From the NCBI GenBank assembly GCA_024291935.2, contig CM044320.1, positions 27,062,001 to 27,126,000 of the forward strand: a DNA stretch of 64,000 nucleotides, read 5' to 3'. This DNA is from Okapia johnstoni. Lineage: Eukaryota; Chordata; Mammalia; Artiodactyla; Giraffidae. The notes below the pieces were generated by a model. It saw only the letters and a list, made by a program, of their open reading frames with translations, did not search any database and was not told the DNA's origin. The position numbers and the translations under genes were made by a program. Positions 11,921 through 23,599 of this stretch are shown piece after piece (position 1 is the first letter of the stretch; each line of letters starts with the position of its first letter).

Positions 11921-11962
<42 letters not shown>

Positions 11963-12346
11963 GTGTGTGTACGTATATGATTTACTTTGAGAAATAGGAT
12001 CATGTGATGATGGAGGCTGAGAAGTTCCACAATCTGCCTTCTGCAAACTCCGGAGAGTCTCATGGTGTAAGTTCCAGTTCAAGTGCAAAAGACCAATATC
12101 CCAGCTGAAAAACAGAACAAATTCTTTCTTATTCTATCTTTTGTTCTGTTCAGGCCTCAAACAGATTGGATGAGATCCACCCACACCGGGGAGGGCAATC
12201 TGATTCGCTCAGCCTGTCGGTTAAAATGTTATTCTGTATAACATTCATCCAGAAGCACCCTTGCAGACCCACCGAGAATAATGTTTAATTAAATGATGCG
12301 GCCATCCTATGCCCTAGTTATATTTGCATATAAAATTAACCATCAG
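11873..12346 (-). mobile_element. MLT2-type ERVL LTR, antisense
   Basis: On the minus strand the sequence follows the order of an old ERVL (MLT2-like) LTR: it starts at the ggttaattttatatgc box (about 12346), passes a block rich in gggtggatctcatccaatc (about 12185), and ends in the AC/AT-rich tail. No retroviral gene is attached, so this is a solitary, old, non-coding copy. The subfamily is uncertain. Confidence 0.55.
11923..11959. repeat. (CA)n microsatellite, about 18 units
   Basis: Uninterrupted dinucleotide run inside the tail of the LTR, bordered by TATG/TGTG-rich sequence on both sides. Confidence 0.98.
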
Positions 12347-12500
12347 GATATAAGACAGACCTGGGTCAAGTCCCCAGCTCTGTCACTCACAACTCTTGAT
12401 TTCAGCAAGCTGCTGTAGCTTCAGTTTTCTCATCTGCAAAATGTTCATAGTATCCTTTCCCAGAGTGGCTATGAATATTAAAGAAGTGTGTTAAAATGAT
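12347..12500 (+). mobile_element. MIR SINE
   Basis: Sense MIR order is clear: gacagacctgggtcaagtcc, then agctctgtcactcac, then the core tcagttttctcatctgcaaa, then tatgaatattaaagaag. It is an ancient mammal-wide element, moderately diverged. Confidence 0.85.
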
Positions 12501-12947
12501 TTTTTTTTTCCCCCGCAGAGTGGGCACTGAGCAGCAGTTGTTTGATTTTTAATCTTTTAAATCTCTTACCTCTCTCTTTAAACTGCATTTGCTTCCCATG
12601 ATGTATCTTATCATATTTTGTCCACTCTAATTTTTAAGTAAACAGTGAGGGGCCAGTGAAAGTGATTCTACCATTTTCCCTGAGATAATGTTTCACAGAT
12701 TAAGAGATCTCATTGCCATGGAATGTTTCCTGATCTTTGGCCGAAAGTAAATAGCCTCGCTGGTACCATATATAGAAAATTATGATGAGCATGGTTTGTG
12801 ACTTGATACTATATTAACCATGGAAAAAGAAAAATTAAGTTTTGTCTTAAATCACTTTCTCAAATCATAGTAGTCCAATCTTTTTGGTATTTACATTATT
12901 TTCTTTTTTCCTATCATGAGAATTATCTTGTGTTTCCCTTGATAAAT
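12501..12947. other. No recognised feature
   Basis: Unique-looking sequence between MIR and L1, with no long open frame. Confidence 0.5.
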
Positions 12948-14785
12948 TTAATTTTTTTTAACTTTTTATTGGAGTATAGTTTATTTACAGTATTATGTTG
13001 CTTTCTGCTATATAGTAAATTAAATCAGTTATACATGTACATATATCCAACTCTTTTTTAGATTCTTTTCCCATGTGGGTTATTAAAGAATACTGAGTAG
13101 AGTTCGCTGTGCTATACAATAGGTCCTTATTCGTTATCTACTTTGTATATAGTAGATATCTATAGGGCTTCCCTGGTGGCTCAGCTGGTAAAGAATCTGC
13201 CTGCAATGTGGGAGACCTGGGTTTGATCCCTGAGTTGGGAAGATCCCCTGGAGAAAGGAATGGCTATCCACTCCAATATTCTTGCCTGGAGAATTCCATA
13301 GACTGTATAGTCCCTGGGGTTGCAGAGTTGGACACGACTAAGTGACTTTCACTTTATACATATAGTAGTGTGTTTATGTCATGCCCAGCCTCCCAGTTTA
13401 TCACTTACCCTCCTTTCCTCCTGGTAACCATAAGTTTGTTTTCTACATTCGTGACTCCATTTCTGTTTTATAAATAAGTTCATTTGTGCCATTTTTTTAA
13501 GATCCCACATATAAGTGATATCATATGTGTTGTCAAATATATATCATATTTGTCTTTCTCCATTTGACTTACTTCACTATGATAATCTCTAGGTCCACCC
13601 ATGTTGCTGCAAATGACATTAACATTATTTCATTCCTTTTATGGCTGAGTAATATTTCACTGTATATATGTACCACATCTTCTCTACCCATTCCTCTGTC
13701 AATGGACATTTAAGTGGATTCAGTGTCTTGGCTATTGTGAACAGTGCAGCGAACATTGAAGTGCATGTACCTGTTAGCATTACAGTTTTCTTAGGATATA
13801 TGCCCAGGAGTAGGATTGCTGGATCATATGGTGGTTCTTTTTTTAGCTTCTTAAGGTACCTCTATGTTGTTCTTCATAATAGCTGTACCAGTTTACATTC
13901 CCACCAACAGTGTGGAAGGGTTCCTTTTTCTCCTCACCTTCTCCAGCATTGATTGATTGTGGACTTTTTGATGACGGCTGTTCTGACCAGTGTGAGGTAG
14001 AACCTCATTGTTGTTTTTATTTGCATTTTTATGATAATTATTGATGGAGAGCATCTTTCACGTGCTTTTTGGCCATCTGTATGTCTTTTTTTGGAAAAAT
14101 GTCTATTTAGATCTTCTGCCCATTTTTTAATTGGGTTGTTTGTCTTTTGACATAGAGCTGAATGAGCTGTTTGTGTATTTTGGAGATTAATCCCTTGTCA
14201 CTTGCTTAGTTTGTAAATGTTTTCTCCCATTCTGTGGGTTGTCTTTTTGTTTTGTTTACATTCAGTAGCTTCTTTTGCTGTGCAGAAGCTTTTAATTTTA
14301 ATTAGGTTTTGTTTGTTTACTTTTGTTTTTATTTTCACTACTTTAGGTGGTGGATCAAAAAAAGATATTGCTGCGGTTAATGTAAGAGTGTTCTGCTTAT
14401 GTTTTCCTCTAACAGTGTTATAGCGTCCAGTCTTACATATAGGTCTTTGATCCATTTCAAGGTTATTTTTGTATATGGTTTGAGAGAGAGTTCTAATTTC
14501 ACTTTTTTACATGTAGCTGCCCAGGTTTCCCAGTACCGCTTATTGAAGAGAGTGTATTTTCTCCATTGTATATTCTTGCCTCCTTTGTCATAGATGGTTG
14601 TCATAGTTGACCATAAGTGCATGAGTTTACTTCTGGGCCTTCTATCCTTTTCCATTGGGCTCTATTTTTGTTTTTGTGCCAGTGCCATGCTGTTTTGATG
14701 ACTGTAGCCTTGTAGTATAATCTGAAGTCAGGGAAGCTGATTCCTTCAGCTGTGTTTTTCTTTCTCAGGATTGCCTTGACTTTTG
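12948..14785 (-). mobile_element. L1 3' region with ORF2 C-terminus, antisense
   Basis: Poly(T) and the 3' end lie at 12948, followed by the 3' UTR and the end of ORF2. Minus-strand frame 14655-14377 encodes the ORF2 C-terminal domain segment ([12 protein letters not shown]...FNK...W, then TPYT-like KPYTKI...KWIKDL). Frameshifts and stops elsewhere show it is dead. It is 5' truncated near 14785 and split by a Bov-tA. Confidence 0.9.
13165..13356 (+). mobile_element. Bov-tA inside L1
   Basis: Complete sense unit with the actttcacttta tail. The L1 text tatagtagtgtg resumes directly behind it. An exact target duplication is blurred because the L1 itself is repetitive here. Confidence 0.93.
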
Positions 14786-16102
14786 TGTTCCCATTCCCTT
14801 GGTAAATTTCATTAATAAATTCATGGGTAAGTTTTTGGTCATTCTAAGCATTGTTTCAAAATGTCTCTTTCACTTGACCCTGGTAGAAAGGGTACTTCAT
14901 ATATTATTTACCTCTTGTTTTGTCATCTTCTGTGAAACTCAACATCATGTATGTGATTCTGACTAAGGACTAGCAAAAGCCATTTTGTTATTTTATGGTA
15001 CAAAGTTAGTATTCTTTTGATGATCATTTCTTGGTCACTAATCACTGGATAAGTTTTTGTAGCCTCAGTAACCTAACTTACACTTTAAAAATTCTGAGTT
15101 TTTGAAAGTGCTTTTTCACTTTAAATAAGGAACCCTTAATGGATCCTTATTTAAAAACTAACATAGCAGATGTCAGTTTTTACAGCATTTCACTATGTTT
15201 CCTTTCAGCCTGTCCTAAGATAAAAACTGTCAGGAACTTAGGACTAATCTGGCAGGGTAAAATGAAATAATTATTTTACTACTTTGATCAGTGGAAATAA
15301 ACACCCTGGATAACTCAAGCTCATTTCCCACTTTTTCTTTAATAACATTGACTGAAAAGTTACAGTGGATTTTAGGTAATTGTCTCAGTTTTCTTCCATG
15401 TGCCTGAGTAAACACAGCTAGTGGGTCTGTTTTACATAATGAAATGTTATGGGAAATTCAAAACACAACCTGGCAGGGATTTTCAGGGGTCATCTGGAGC
15501 ATCTCACTTCCTCTAGGCAGACTTTTGTAAATCTTCCTTTGGAAGAGAATGTCTTTGTTTAGGTTAAGATCTGTAGATGACACAAGTCTGAGTGATCTCA
15601 TAAATATGAGTAAGTCTCAAAACAATATTCTAGAAATGAAGATGCTTTATCTGTATGAGAAAGATGATGTTGACAGGAATAAATAAACTGTGTATTTTAC
15701 TTTAAATCTCAATTGCACCTGTAGAAGCTGTGGAACAGGAGTGGAGAAAAATAGCAAGCTACAATGAAGAAAGATGGTAGCTAGATCAAATCTCATACTG
15801 CAGCCATCTTCAGAGTATTAACTGATGTGCTGGTTCCTACCTGACTGGAAGCAGCCACTTGTGCTCTCAGTCTGGTAGGGAAATGGATGATGGTCCACAG
15901 CTTCAGAGACAGGCAGCTCCCTGGGAGAACAAAAGTGCCATAAATTTAGCTTATATGTTCAAATGACACTATCTAATGGAGCATGAACTGGAGAACTGGT
16001 CTTTTCTTTTATGTTTTCTCTCCCTCTATAAAAGATTATCTCAGCTGCAGAGAAGCAGAAGAGTTCAGAGAAAAAAAAATAAGGGCCAGTAACAATGTGC
16101 AG
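14786..16102. other. Unassigned 1.3-kb block
   Basis: No confident repeat and no plausible gene. Open frames (61 and 79 codons on the minus strand) have no recognisable content. Confidence 0.5.
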
Positions 16103-16205
16103 ACATATGAATGAAAGATTCTCCATGAATCCAGAGTATGATTTTTTAAAATGGTACGTTGTCTGTCCCTCTGGAAATTGAATATAATTGAGATTCATTA
16201 TTCTT
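16103..16205 (+). repeat. Direct duplication, left copy
   Basis: About 100 bp that is repeated at 16379-16535. Shared landmarks in order are catatgaatgaaagattctc, ccatgaatccag, gtctgtccctctggaaatt and ttgagattcattattctt. The two copies differ at many single bases, so the duplication is not recent. Confidence 0.85.
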
Positions 16206-16206
16206 G

Positions 16207-16376
16207 GGCTTCCCTGGTGGCTCAGATGGTAAAGAACCTGCCTGCTATGAAGAAGGCCCAGATTTGATCCCTGGGTCAGGAAGATCCACTGAAGAAGGAA
16301 ATGGCTCCAGTATTCCTTTCCTAGAGAATTCCATCGACAGAGGAGCCTGGGAAGTCCATGGGGTCACAAAGAATCT
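16207..16376 (+). mobile_element. Bov-tA between the duplicated segments
   Basis: Sense unit from gggcttccctggtggctcag to gtcacaaagaatc. It lacks the final BovB-like bases, where the right copy of the flanking duplication takes over. Confidence 0.9.
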
Positions 16377-16378
16377 CT

Positions 16379-16535
16379 CATGTGAATGAGAGAATCCCCA
16401 TGAAATCCAGTAAAGTGAAAGTTGCTCAGTTGTGTCCGACTCTTTGACATCCAGAGGATGATTTAAAAAAAAGTGGCACCTTGTCTGTCCCTTTGGAAAT
16501 TAAGCAGAGTTGAGATTGTTTATTCTGATATTCTT
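16379..16535 (+). repeat. Direct duplication, right copy, with insert
   Basis: Repeats 16103-16205 with point differences, but is interrupted at 16411-16454 by a Bov-tA 3'-end piece. The insert is bordered by atccag (16405-16410 and 16449-16454), which looks like a short target-site duplication. Confidence 0.83.
16411..16448 (-). mobile_element. Very short Bov-tA 3' end
   Basis: Only the terminal piece is present (antisense agtgaaagttgctcagttg, tgtccgactctttg), bounded by the atccag repeats. It is an extreme 5' truncation of about 38 bp. Confidence 0.75.
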
Positions 16536-17201
16536 ACTGATTATTAATTATAAACTAAGTGGTATCATACCCCTCCTTCACCTAAAATTTAGGAAAAATT
16601 TGGGAGATTGTCTAAATTCACCTTTGACTACAATTCCTCTAAATTACGTGTCCTATCTACCCCACTCTCACTCTGGTGGGAGCAGATCACTGTTGATTTT
16701 AGTTCTGATCTTGTCCTAAATTAATGAATTCCGGACCTTCTGGATTCCTATGCTGCTGTCTGCTTGAGAGCATCTGTGGAACAGGAGTAATCAAGTGGCA
16801 TGATTTCTTTCTCTTAACCTTCCTTTCCTTTAAGCTTCCCTTCACTTCTTTCCCTGCCTTTTAGGTCTCTTTACAACAACTCTAGATGAAGTTGTATGGT
16901 TATATCAGACTTGGCTGATGGCTGTATTAATGAAAATAGGATGTTTTACATCTGGTTTTGCATTCCTCCAGATTTGCTTTCACCCATTATCCTCTGAGTC
17001 CTAGTTGCCTGCTTGATAGAGAGCTCCAACTGCCTTCCTATTTGCCTCCTCCACTAATACTGCCACCTGTTTCAACCTCTTCAAATGAGTTCTGGGCTTT
17101 GACACAGCCTCCATCAAGCCCACTAGAGTGCAAATCATAGTGTTTTTGATACTTGAATATGACCTCATTGGACCCACATGACTCTGCTTCATCTGCCACT
17201 C
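16536..17201. other. No recognised feature
   Basis: Pyrimidine-rich unique-looking sequence. Short open frames only. Confidence 0.5.
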
Positions 17202-17527
17202 TGCTGTGCTTAGTCACTCAATCATGTCCAATTCTTTGTGACCCTGTGGGCTGTAGCCCACTGGGATCCTCTGTCCATGGGGGTTCTCCAGGCAAGAATA
17301 CTGGTGTGGGTTGCCATGCCCTACTCCAGGGTATCTTCCCAACCCAGGGAACCCAGGTCTCCTGAATTGCAGGCAGATTCTTTACAATCTGAGCCACCAG
17401 GAAAGCCTAAGAATATCGGAGTCGGTAGCCTATCCCTTCTCTAGAGGATCTTCCTGACCCAGAAATCAACCCAGGGTCTCTTGCATTTCAGGCAGATTCT
17501 TTACCAGCTGAGCTATCAGGAAAGCCC
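17202..17527 (-). mobile_element. Composite Bov-tA with two tRNA heads
   Basis: Same two-head architecture as the copy at 5788-6113: heads at 17527 and about 17406, BovB-like tail at about 17202. Differences between the two copies are spread evenly, so they are independent old insertions of one subfamily rather than a segmental duplication. Confidence 0.9.
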
Positions 17528-18987
17528 GACTTTCCAAATCAAATGAAACACATCAATGCTGAAAGTGGGATCTGGCTTCCCAGGATGGCCATGTACACAA
17601 GTAAGAAATGCAAAGGAGTGATGTTCCATAGAATGAATAGAACTTGGACGAGCACTGGACACAAAATTTAAACGATTATATAGAAGCTTTACACTTCCTT
17701 CAAACACATGACCCTCTTTTCACCCCCATCCTGTTCCACAGATGAACTTTTACCTCTCACTTCACAGAGAAAATATGTTCATTGTTTTTCAATTTTTCAG
17801 ATGTTTGAGTACTCACCATTCACACTTACAGTTTAGTATGTGATGAATGGGAGCTCTATCATTTGAGAACTCCTTCAGTTTTCTACTATAAAATCTATAA
17901 ACCTGGTTACATCTGTTTCCCTCCTTCCATATGTCCCTTACATCTCATTGATGGTAACTGAGACTCATGACCACCTCGGCTGCAAGGCAAGCTGGGAAAC
18001 TGGGTATTTGGAAAAGTAAATGGGATTGTCGTGATTGTCTGAGACTTAATACATTGTTTCTCTGTGTTGAACCAGGGATTTGTTATCAAGGCAGTTTGTT
18101 TAGCTCTGTCTGTAGGTAGTAACCAAGAGGGAACTTGCAGCCGAGGACTTGTATCCTTATCCCATTTTAGCAGCATGCTCTGATCATAGTTATTATTCTA
18201 CCAACCCTGGCACAGTACCTCCATATATTTCTCCAGTATTAGAGAGACAGTATACTGAATGTTCCACAGCTTGCATAATTTTAAAGCCTACAGAAGCAGT
18301 AAAAAAAGAAAATCCAGCATATTTTGATTTTCTGTTGAGAAAGATGAATTTCTCAGCACATCTGCCATCAACCTCTTCTCTCCTTATAGATGGAAAAACA
18401 GTTTCTTAGGAGTTTCAGAGGTTGTTGCAGTTAGACTGTAAAGCAATTTTTAGATGATGATGTAATGAGGAAATTTTTAACACTTCCTCAATTTAGTCAA
18501 TCCTTATAATGCTATCTGTCTAGTATTTCCTCTGTAACAACCGGTTCAGAACTAAGAATTATGAAATTGTAATTCAGATTGTGGTAAGACCTCCATAATG
18601 ATTTTCTGTGTATTCCAGGAACCGTGATGGCTTGGGTCTGTTGACCACAGTTATTCACACCATTTTTCTTCAGTTTGATAATCAGACTTAAAATTTACTC
18701 CTGGATCCAATTTAGCTTGTATATTTCAATCTGAGATATAACTGAATACTTAACTGCAGGTTTAAAATCTTGAATGAGAATTCCTCAGGCATAACCTGAA
18801 TAAAGCTAGACTCTCTTAACTCCAGTTTACAAAAGATGTCACGTTAAAAGGAAGCAAAAATTATTTCCAGAATCCTTAAAGAATATTGTCAGTCTTCAAA
18901 GCAGATTTCTTTGAGGGAGTAATATATCACACGAAGTCATTCTCTTTAGACACCAGCACACCCCATCTTTCATTTTCACTCTTTTAA
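17528..18987. other. Unassigned 1.46-kb block
   Basis: No confident repeat. Open frames at 17907-18176 (minus) and 18149-18409 (plus) overlap, are compositionally unremarkable and match nothing I know. Confidence 0.5.
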
Positions 18988-19207
18988 AACTTATTTTTTA
19001 AATTAATTAATTTATTTGAATTGGAAGATAATTACTTTACAATATTGTGATGGTTTTTGCCATACATCAACATGAATTGCTACAGGTGTACATGTGTGCC
19101 CCCCATTCTGAACCCTCCTCCCCACCCTGTCCCACGGGATGTTGTTGTCCTAGAACACTGGCTTTGGGTGCCCTGCTTCATGCATCAGACTTGAAACTGG
19201 TGATGTT
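18988..19207 (-). mobile_element. Ruminant L1 3' end, antisense
   Basis: AT-rich start (aattaattaatttatttg), then the younger ruminant L1 3' end: ataattactttacaatattg, ggtttttgccatacatc, gtgtacatgtgtgcc. It continues to the gcatcagacttgaaactgg box before stopping at a 5' truncation. Confidence 0.82.
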
Positions 19208-19443
19208 GTAGGTTTGGAGATGGACCAGACACTAAGGTGGAGTTTGAGGTGCTGCCAATGAGTGAGCATTCAGTCATTCATTCCCAGATTCACTGTCCAT
19301 TCCACTGTTAACAGCCTCCTAATTTACAACTAGTGACACTTTTAACAATTGGGAGGCCACTTTATGCCAGGACCTGTGTGTTCCATCTGCCATCAAGACT
19401 TCTCATTATCAGCCAGATAAATGATCAGATCCCATATCCCATC
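19208..19443. other. No recognised feature
   Basis: About 240 bp between L1 and BovB, with nothing supported. Confidence 0.45.
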
Positions 19444-19454
19444 TTATTGATCTT

Positions 19455-20127
19455 CAGTTCGGTTCAGTCAGTCAGTTGTGTCCGACTCTTTGTGACCCCA
19501 TGGACTGCAGCACACCAGGCTTCACCATCTCTTGGAGATTGCTCAAACTCATGTCCATCGAGTCGGTCATGCCATCCAACAATCTCATCCTCTGTTGTCC
19601 CCTTCTCCTCTTGCCTTCAATCTTTCCCAACATCAGAGTCTTTTCTAAAGAGTCAGTTATCTGCATCAGGTGGCCAAAGTATTGGAGTTTCAGCTTCAGC
19701 ATCAGTCCTGCCAATGAATATTCAGGATTGATTTCCTTTAGGATTGACTGGTTGGATCACCCTGCAGTCCAATGGACTCAAAAGTCTTCTCCAACACCAC
19801 AGTTCAAAAGCATAAATTCTTTGGCGTTCAGCTTTCTTTATAGTCCAACTCTCACATCCATACATGACCACTGGAAAAACCATAGCTTTGACTAGACGGG
19901 CCTTTCTTTGGCAAAGTAATGCTCTGCCTTTTAATGTGCTGTCTAGGTTGGTCACAGCTTTTCTTCCAAGGAGGAAGCATCTTTTAATTTCATGGCTGCA
20001 GTCACCATCTGCAGTGATTTTGAAGCCCCCAGAAAAGTCCGTCAGTGTTTCCATGGTTTCCCCATCTATTTGCCATGAAGTGATGGGACCGGATGCCGTG
20101 ATCTTAGTTTTTTGAATGTTGAGTTTA
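19455..20127 (-). mobile_element. 5'-truncated BovB with target-site duplication
   Basis: Antisense BovB from its tandem tail (cagtcagtcag, 19464-19475) to the NIQKTKI codons. An 11-bp direct repeat, ttattgatctt, flanks it exactly (19444-19454 and 20128-20138). Minus-strand frames 20171-19722 and 19714-19472 carry the C-terminal protein, broken by a frameshift near 19720. Confidence 0.95.
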
Positions 20128-20138
20128 TTATTGATCTT

Positions 20139-20439
20139 ATTGATTGCTTGTTGGACCACTACTAATACCAACGATCACATGTTGAGGTCTCTGGAAGCAC
20201 ACGCTGAGATGAAGGTGAAAAGGCAATTTTTTAAAATTAGGAATCAACCCCTGTGAAGGGGGAAAGGAAGAAGCTGAATTTGGCAGAGTAAGAAATTGCA
20301 AGGCAGAGCTGACACAATCTTATTAACTCTGCAGGGAGTGTTTGAGTGAGGTTAGCCCCTCAGAGTATCCTAGATTAGGATCAAATTAGCTGACCTTTGT
20401 ACTCCCGCCTCATTCAGCTACCAGATGCAGCCTGTCCTC
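20139..20439. other. Unassigned, LTR-like composition
   Basis: Sequence containing gttagcccctcagagtatcc and similar phrases, suggestive of an LTR but not identified. Confidence 0.35.
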
Positions 20440-20446
20440 AAGAAAG

Positions 20447-21198
20447 GATTTATTGTTTGTAGATTTTTTGATGATGTCATTCTGAGCAGTGTGCAGTCCA
20501 AGGGGCTCTCAAGTTTTCTCTAGCAATAATCCCACTACTGGGCAAATACCCTGAGAAAACCATAATTGGAAAAGACACATGTACCCCATGTTCATTGCAG
20601 CACTGTTTATAATAGCTAAGAATGGAAGCAACCTAGACATCCATCAACAGATGAATGGATAAAGAAGTTTTGGTACATATATGCAACAGAATATTACTCA
20701 GCCATGAAAAAGAACACATGAGTCAATTCTAATAAGGTGGGTGAACCTAGAGCCTATTATACAGAGTGAAGTAAGTCAGAAAGAGAAAAAACAAATATTA
20801 TATATTAACGCATATATATAGCATCTAGAAATATGGTACTGATGAACTTATATGCAGGGCAGCAATGGAGACCCAGACATAATGAATAGACTTGTGGACA
20901 CAGTAGGGGAAGAGGAGGGTGGGGTGAATGAAGGGAGTAGCATGGAAACATATACATTAACCATATGTAAAATAGATAGCCAGTGGGAATTTGCTGTATG
21001 ATGCAGGGAGCTCAAACCCAGTACTGTGATAACCTAGAGGGGGTGGGGATGGGGTGGGAGATGGAAGGGAGGTTCAAGAGGGAGGGGGCATGTGGACATA
21101 TGTATACTTATGGCTGATTCATGTTGATGTATGGCAGAAACCAAAACAATATTGTAAAGCAATTATCTTGCAATTAAAAACAAATAAATTATATGAAA
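20447..21198 (+). mobile_element. 5'-inverted L1 with foreign filler
   Basis: Three parts: an antisense L1 piece (20447-20492, attgtttgtagattttttga), a BovB-like piece (20493-20520, cagtccaaggggctctcaag), then sense L1 ORF2 end and 3' UTR (20521-21198, from cccactactgggcaaatacc to the AATAAA-rich tail). The inverted piece maps just upstream of the sense part in L1, as expected for twin priming. The repeat aagaaag flanks the whole (20440-20446 and 21199-21205). Confidence 0.8.
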
Positions 21199-21321
21199 AA
21201 GAAAGCAGTGACTTTAGATGAGCAGACTTTCTTTAGCTATTGTCAATGAGGAGAGTGCTGGCAGCTTGTAGGGGGTAGTTCACCATACTCCCAACAACTG
21301 GTCAGTAAGTTATTCTTTGAA

Positions 21322-22374
21322 GATCACAATAAACTGTGGAAAATTCTGAAAGAGATGGAATACCAGACCACCTGACCTGCCTCTTGAGAAACCTGTATGC
21401 AGGTCAGGAAGCAACAGTTAGAACTGGACATGAAACAACAGACTCGTTCCAAATAGGAAAAGGAGTATGTCAAGGCTGTATATTGTCACCCTGCTTATTT
21501 AACTTATATGCAGAGTACATCATGAGAAATGCTAGGCTGGATGAAGCACAAGCTGGAATCAAGATTGCCAGGAGAAATGTCAATAACCTAAGATTTGAGA
21601 TATAACCACCCTTATGGCAGAAAATGAAGAAGAACTAAAGAGCCTCTTGATGAAAGTGAAAGAGTAGAGTGAAAAAGTTGGCTTAAAGTTCAACATTCAG
21701 AAAACAAAGATCATGGCATCTGGTCTCATCACTTCATGGCAAATAAATAGGGAAGCAGTGGAAACAGTGGCTGACTTTATTTTGGGGGCTCCAAAATCAC
21801 TGCAGGTGGTGATTGCAGCCATGAAATTAAAAGACGCTTACTCCTTGGAAAGAAAGTTATGACCAAGCTAGACAGCATATTAAAAAGCAGAGACATTACT
21901 TTGTCAACAAAGGTCCATCTAGTCAAAGCTATGGTTTTTCCAGTCATCATGTATGAATGTGAGAGTTGGACTATAAAGAAAGCTGAGTGCTGAAGAATTG
22001 ATGCTTTTGAACTGTGGTGTTGGAGAAGACTCTTGAGAGTCCCTTGGACTGCAAGGAGATCCAACCAGTCCATCCTAAAGGAGATCAGTCCTGGGTGTTC
22101 ATTGAAAGGACTGATGTTGAGGCTGAAACTCCAATACTTTGGCCACCTGATGCAAAGAACTGACTCATTGGAAAAGACCCTGATGATGGGAAAGATTGAA
22201 GGCAGGAGGAGAAGAGGATGACAGAGGATGAGATGGCTGGATGGCATCACCGACTCAATGGACATGGGTTTGGGTGAACTCTGGGAGTTGGTGATAGACA
22301 GGGAGGCCTGGCGTGCCGTGGTTCATGGGGTCACAAAGAGTCAGACACGACTGAACAACTGAACTAGAACTGAA
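21322..22374 (+). mobile_element. BovB 3' kilobase, sense
   Basis: From the RT palm (DHNKLWKILKE codons) through the LLRNLYAGQEATVRTG and KGVCQGCILSPCLFNLYAEYI segments to the 3' tail (ctgaacaactgaactag). One open frame runs 21336-21605 but ends exactly at motif C: the YADD codons are replaced by FEI and a stop. A second piece is open at 22033-22221. Non-functional. Confidence 0.94.
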
Positions 22375-22497
22375 GGAATATACAGGGAGGGAATAGAGCA
22401 GTGGTCCTTTTAATATTTCATTTTATTATTATTTATTATTAGTAGTATTTTATGACATAATAAGAAAATTCAGTTTTGTTAAAATTAACCCAAAGAG

Positions 22498-22682
22498 GGA
22501 CTTCCTGGTGGTCCAGTGGCTGTGACCCTGAGCTTCTAATGCAGAGGGCCCTGTTCGATCCCCAATCAGGAAACTAGAACCTGTAAGCCATAACTAACAA
22601 TTCAGAGGTCGCAACTAAAGATCTCGCATGCTGCAACTAAGAACCGATGCAGCCAAATAAATAAATATTAATAAATAAATTA
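22498..22682 (+). mobile_element. CHR-type SINE with target-site duplication
   Basis: Head gacttcctggtggtccagtg, B-box region gttcgatccccaatc, body ending in an (AATA)n tail. Flanked by attaacccaaagag (22484-22497) and attaacctaaagag (22683-22696), a 14-bp duplication with one mismatch, in keeping with L1-mediated insertion. Confidence 0.9.
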
Positions 22683-22696
22683 ATTAACCTAAAGAG

Positions 22697-23479
22697 TGAG
22701 CTTTAATCATGACTTCCATTTTTAATACCCATTCCATGATTCTTTTACCCTCAGGCAGTACTTCCAGGTAGCTGTCATATTATTTATTCATAGTCCAGTT
22801 TATCTTTTTCTCAAATGTACAAACTCACTTCCTAATATGTCTGCTTCTTTAAGTCCAGGACTTTATTATTTATCTTTAAGGGCTTAGAAGCAAAATAACG
22901 TGTTTAAACATATGTTGGAACTCTGTGAATGTTTTTTATAAATAATTTAAAAATAAATTTTTATAAATGACTTGTTATATTTTATAAATAAGTTAAAAAT
23001 AAAGATAGTATAGAAATGCTAGAATTTACAGTGGACTAGAAACTAAGTGACTCATTTTTATATGTTTAAATATTTTTCAGGATTATATTTTATACTGATT
23101 TTCCTTAGGCTTTTACATCTTTATTATAGTTCTACCATTTATTCACATGCTAGGTACCTTATGGATGTTATAACTCATACCCTCTTTTCCGATTAAACTG
23201 AGCCATTTTTTTCCTCCCTCAGGTAGTTTTATTGACTTGGAAAACTAAATATTATGTATTAATCAATAGATGTTCTATATCGGATATTATTTTATAATGG
23301 AAGCAAAGTTCTCTAAGACATAATATTCGATGTCTTATTGTCAACTTGACTCTAAATCAAATTAGTCAAGTTTAAGCATCTAAAATCTTCTGGAGGTCTT
23401 ATATGCTTTGTGAAAACAAATGCCCTCAACATTAACAGTCAGTGGATTTGGAATTTAGATCCAGCTCCTAGACTGAAAA
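22697..23479. other. No recognised feature
   Basis: AT-rich, without open frames of note. Several ATAAATAA-like runs at 22940-23000. Confidence 0.5.
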
Positions 23480-23599
23480 CAGATAATCAAAAATATTCTT
23501 TTATTGATTCATTTAATAGTTTTACTGAAGTATAGTTGATATACAATAAATATAAGCTGCATATACATACAATTTGGTGAGGTTTGACGTGTATATATT

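Noticed and set aside
14377..14655. Possible host gene exon encoding [12 protein letters not shown]
   Set aside because: This is the L1 ORF2 C-terminal segment, with L1 sequence continuing on both sides.
18149..18409. 86-codon frame starting MYPYPILAACSDHSYY as a candidate small protein
   Set aside because: No motif, no signal or membrane segment, overlapped by an equally long frame on the other strand, and no flanking gene signals.
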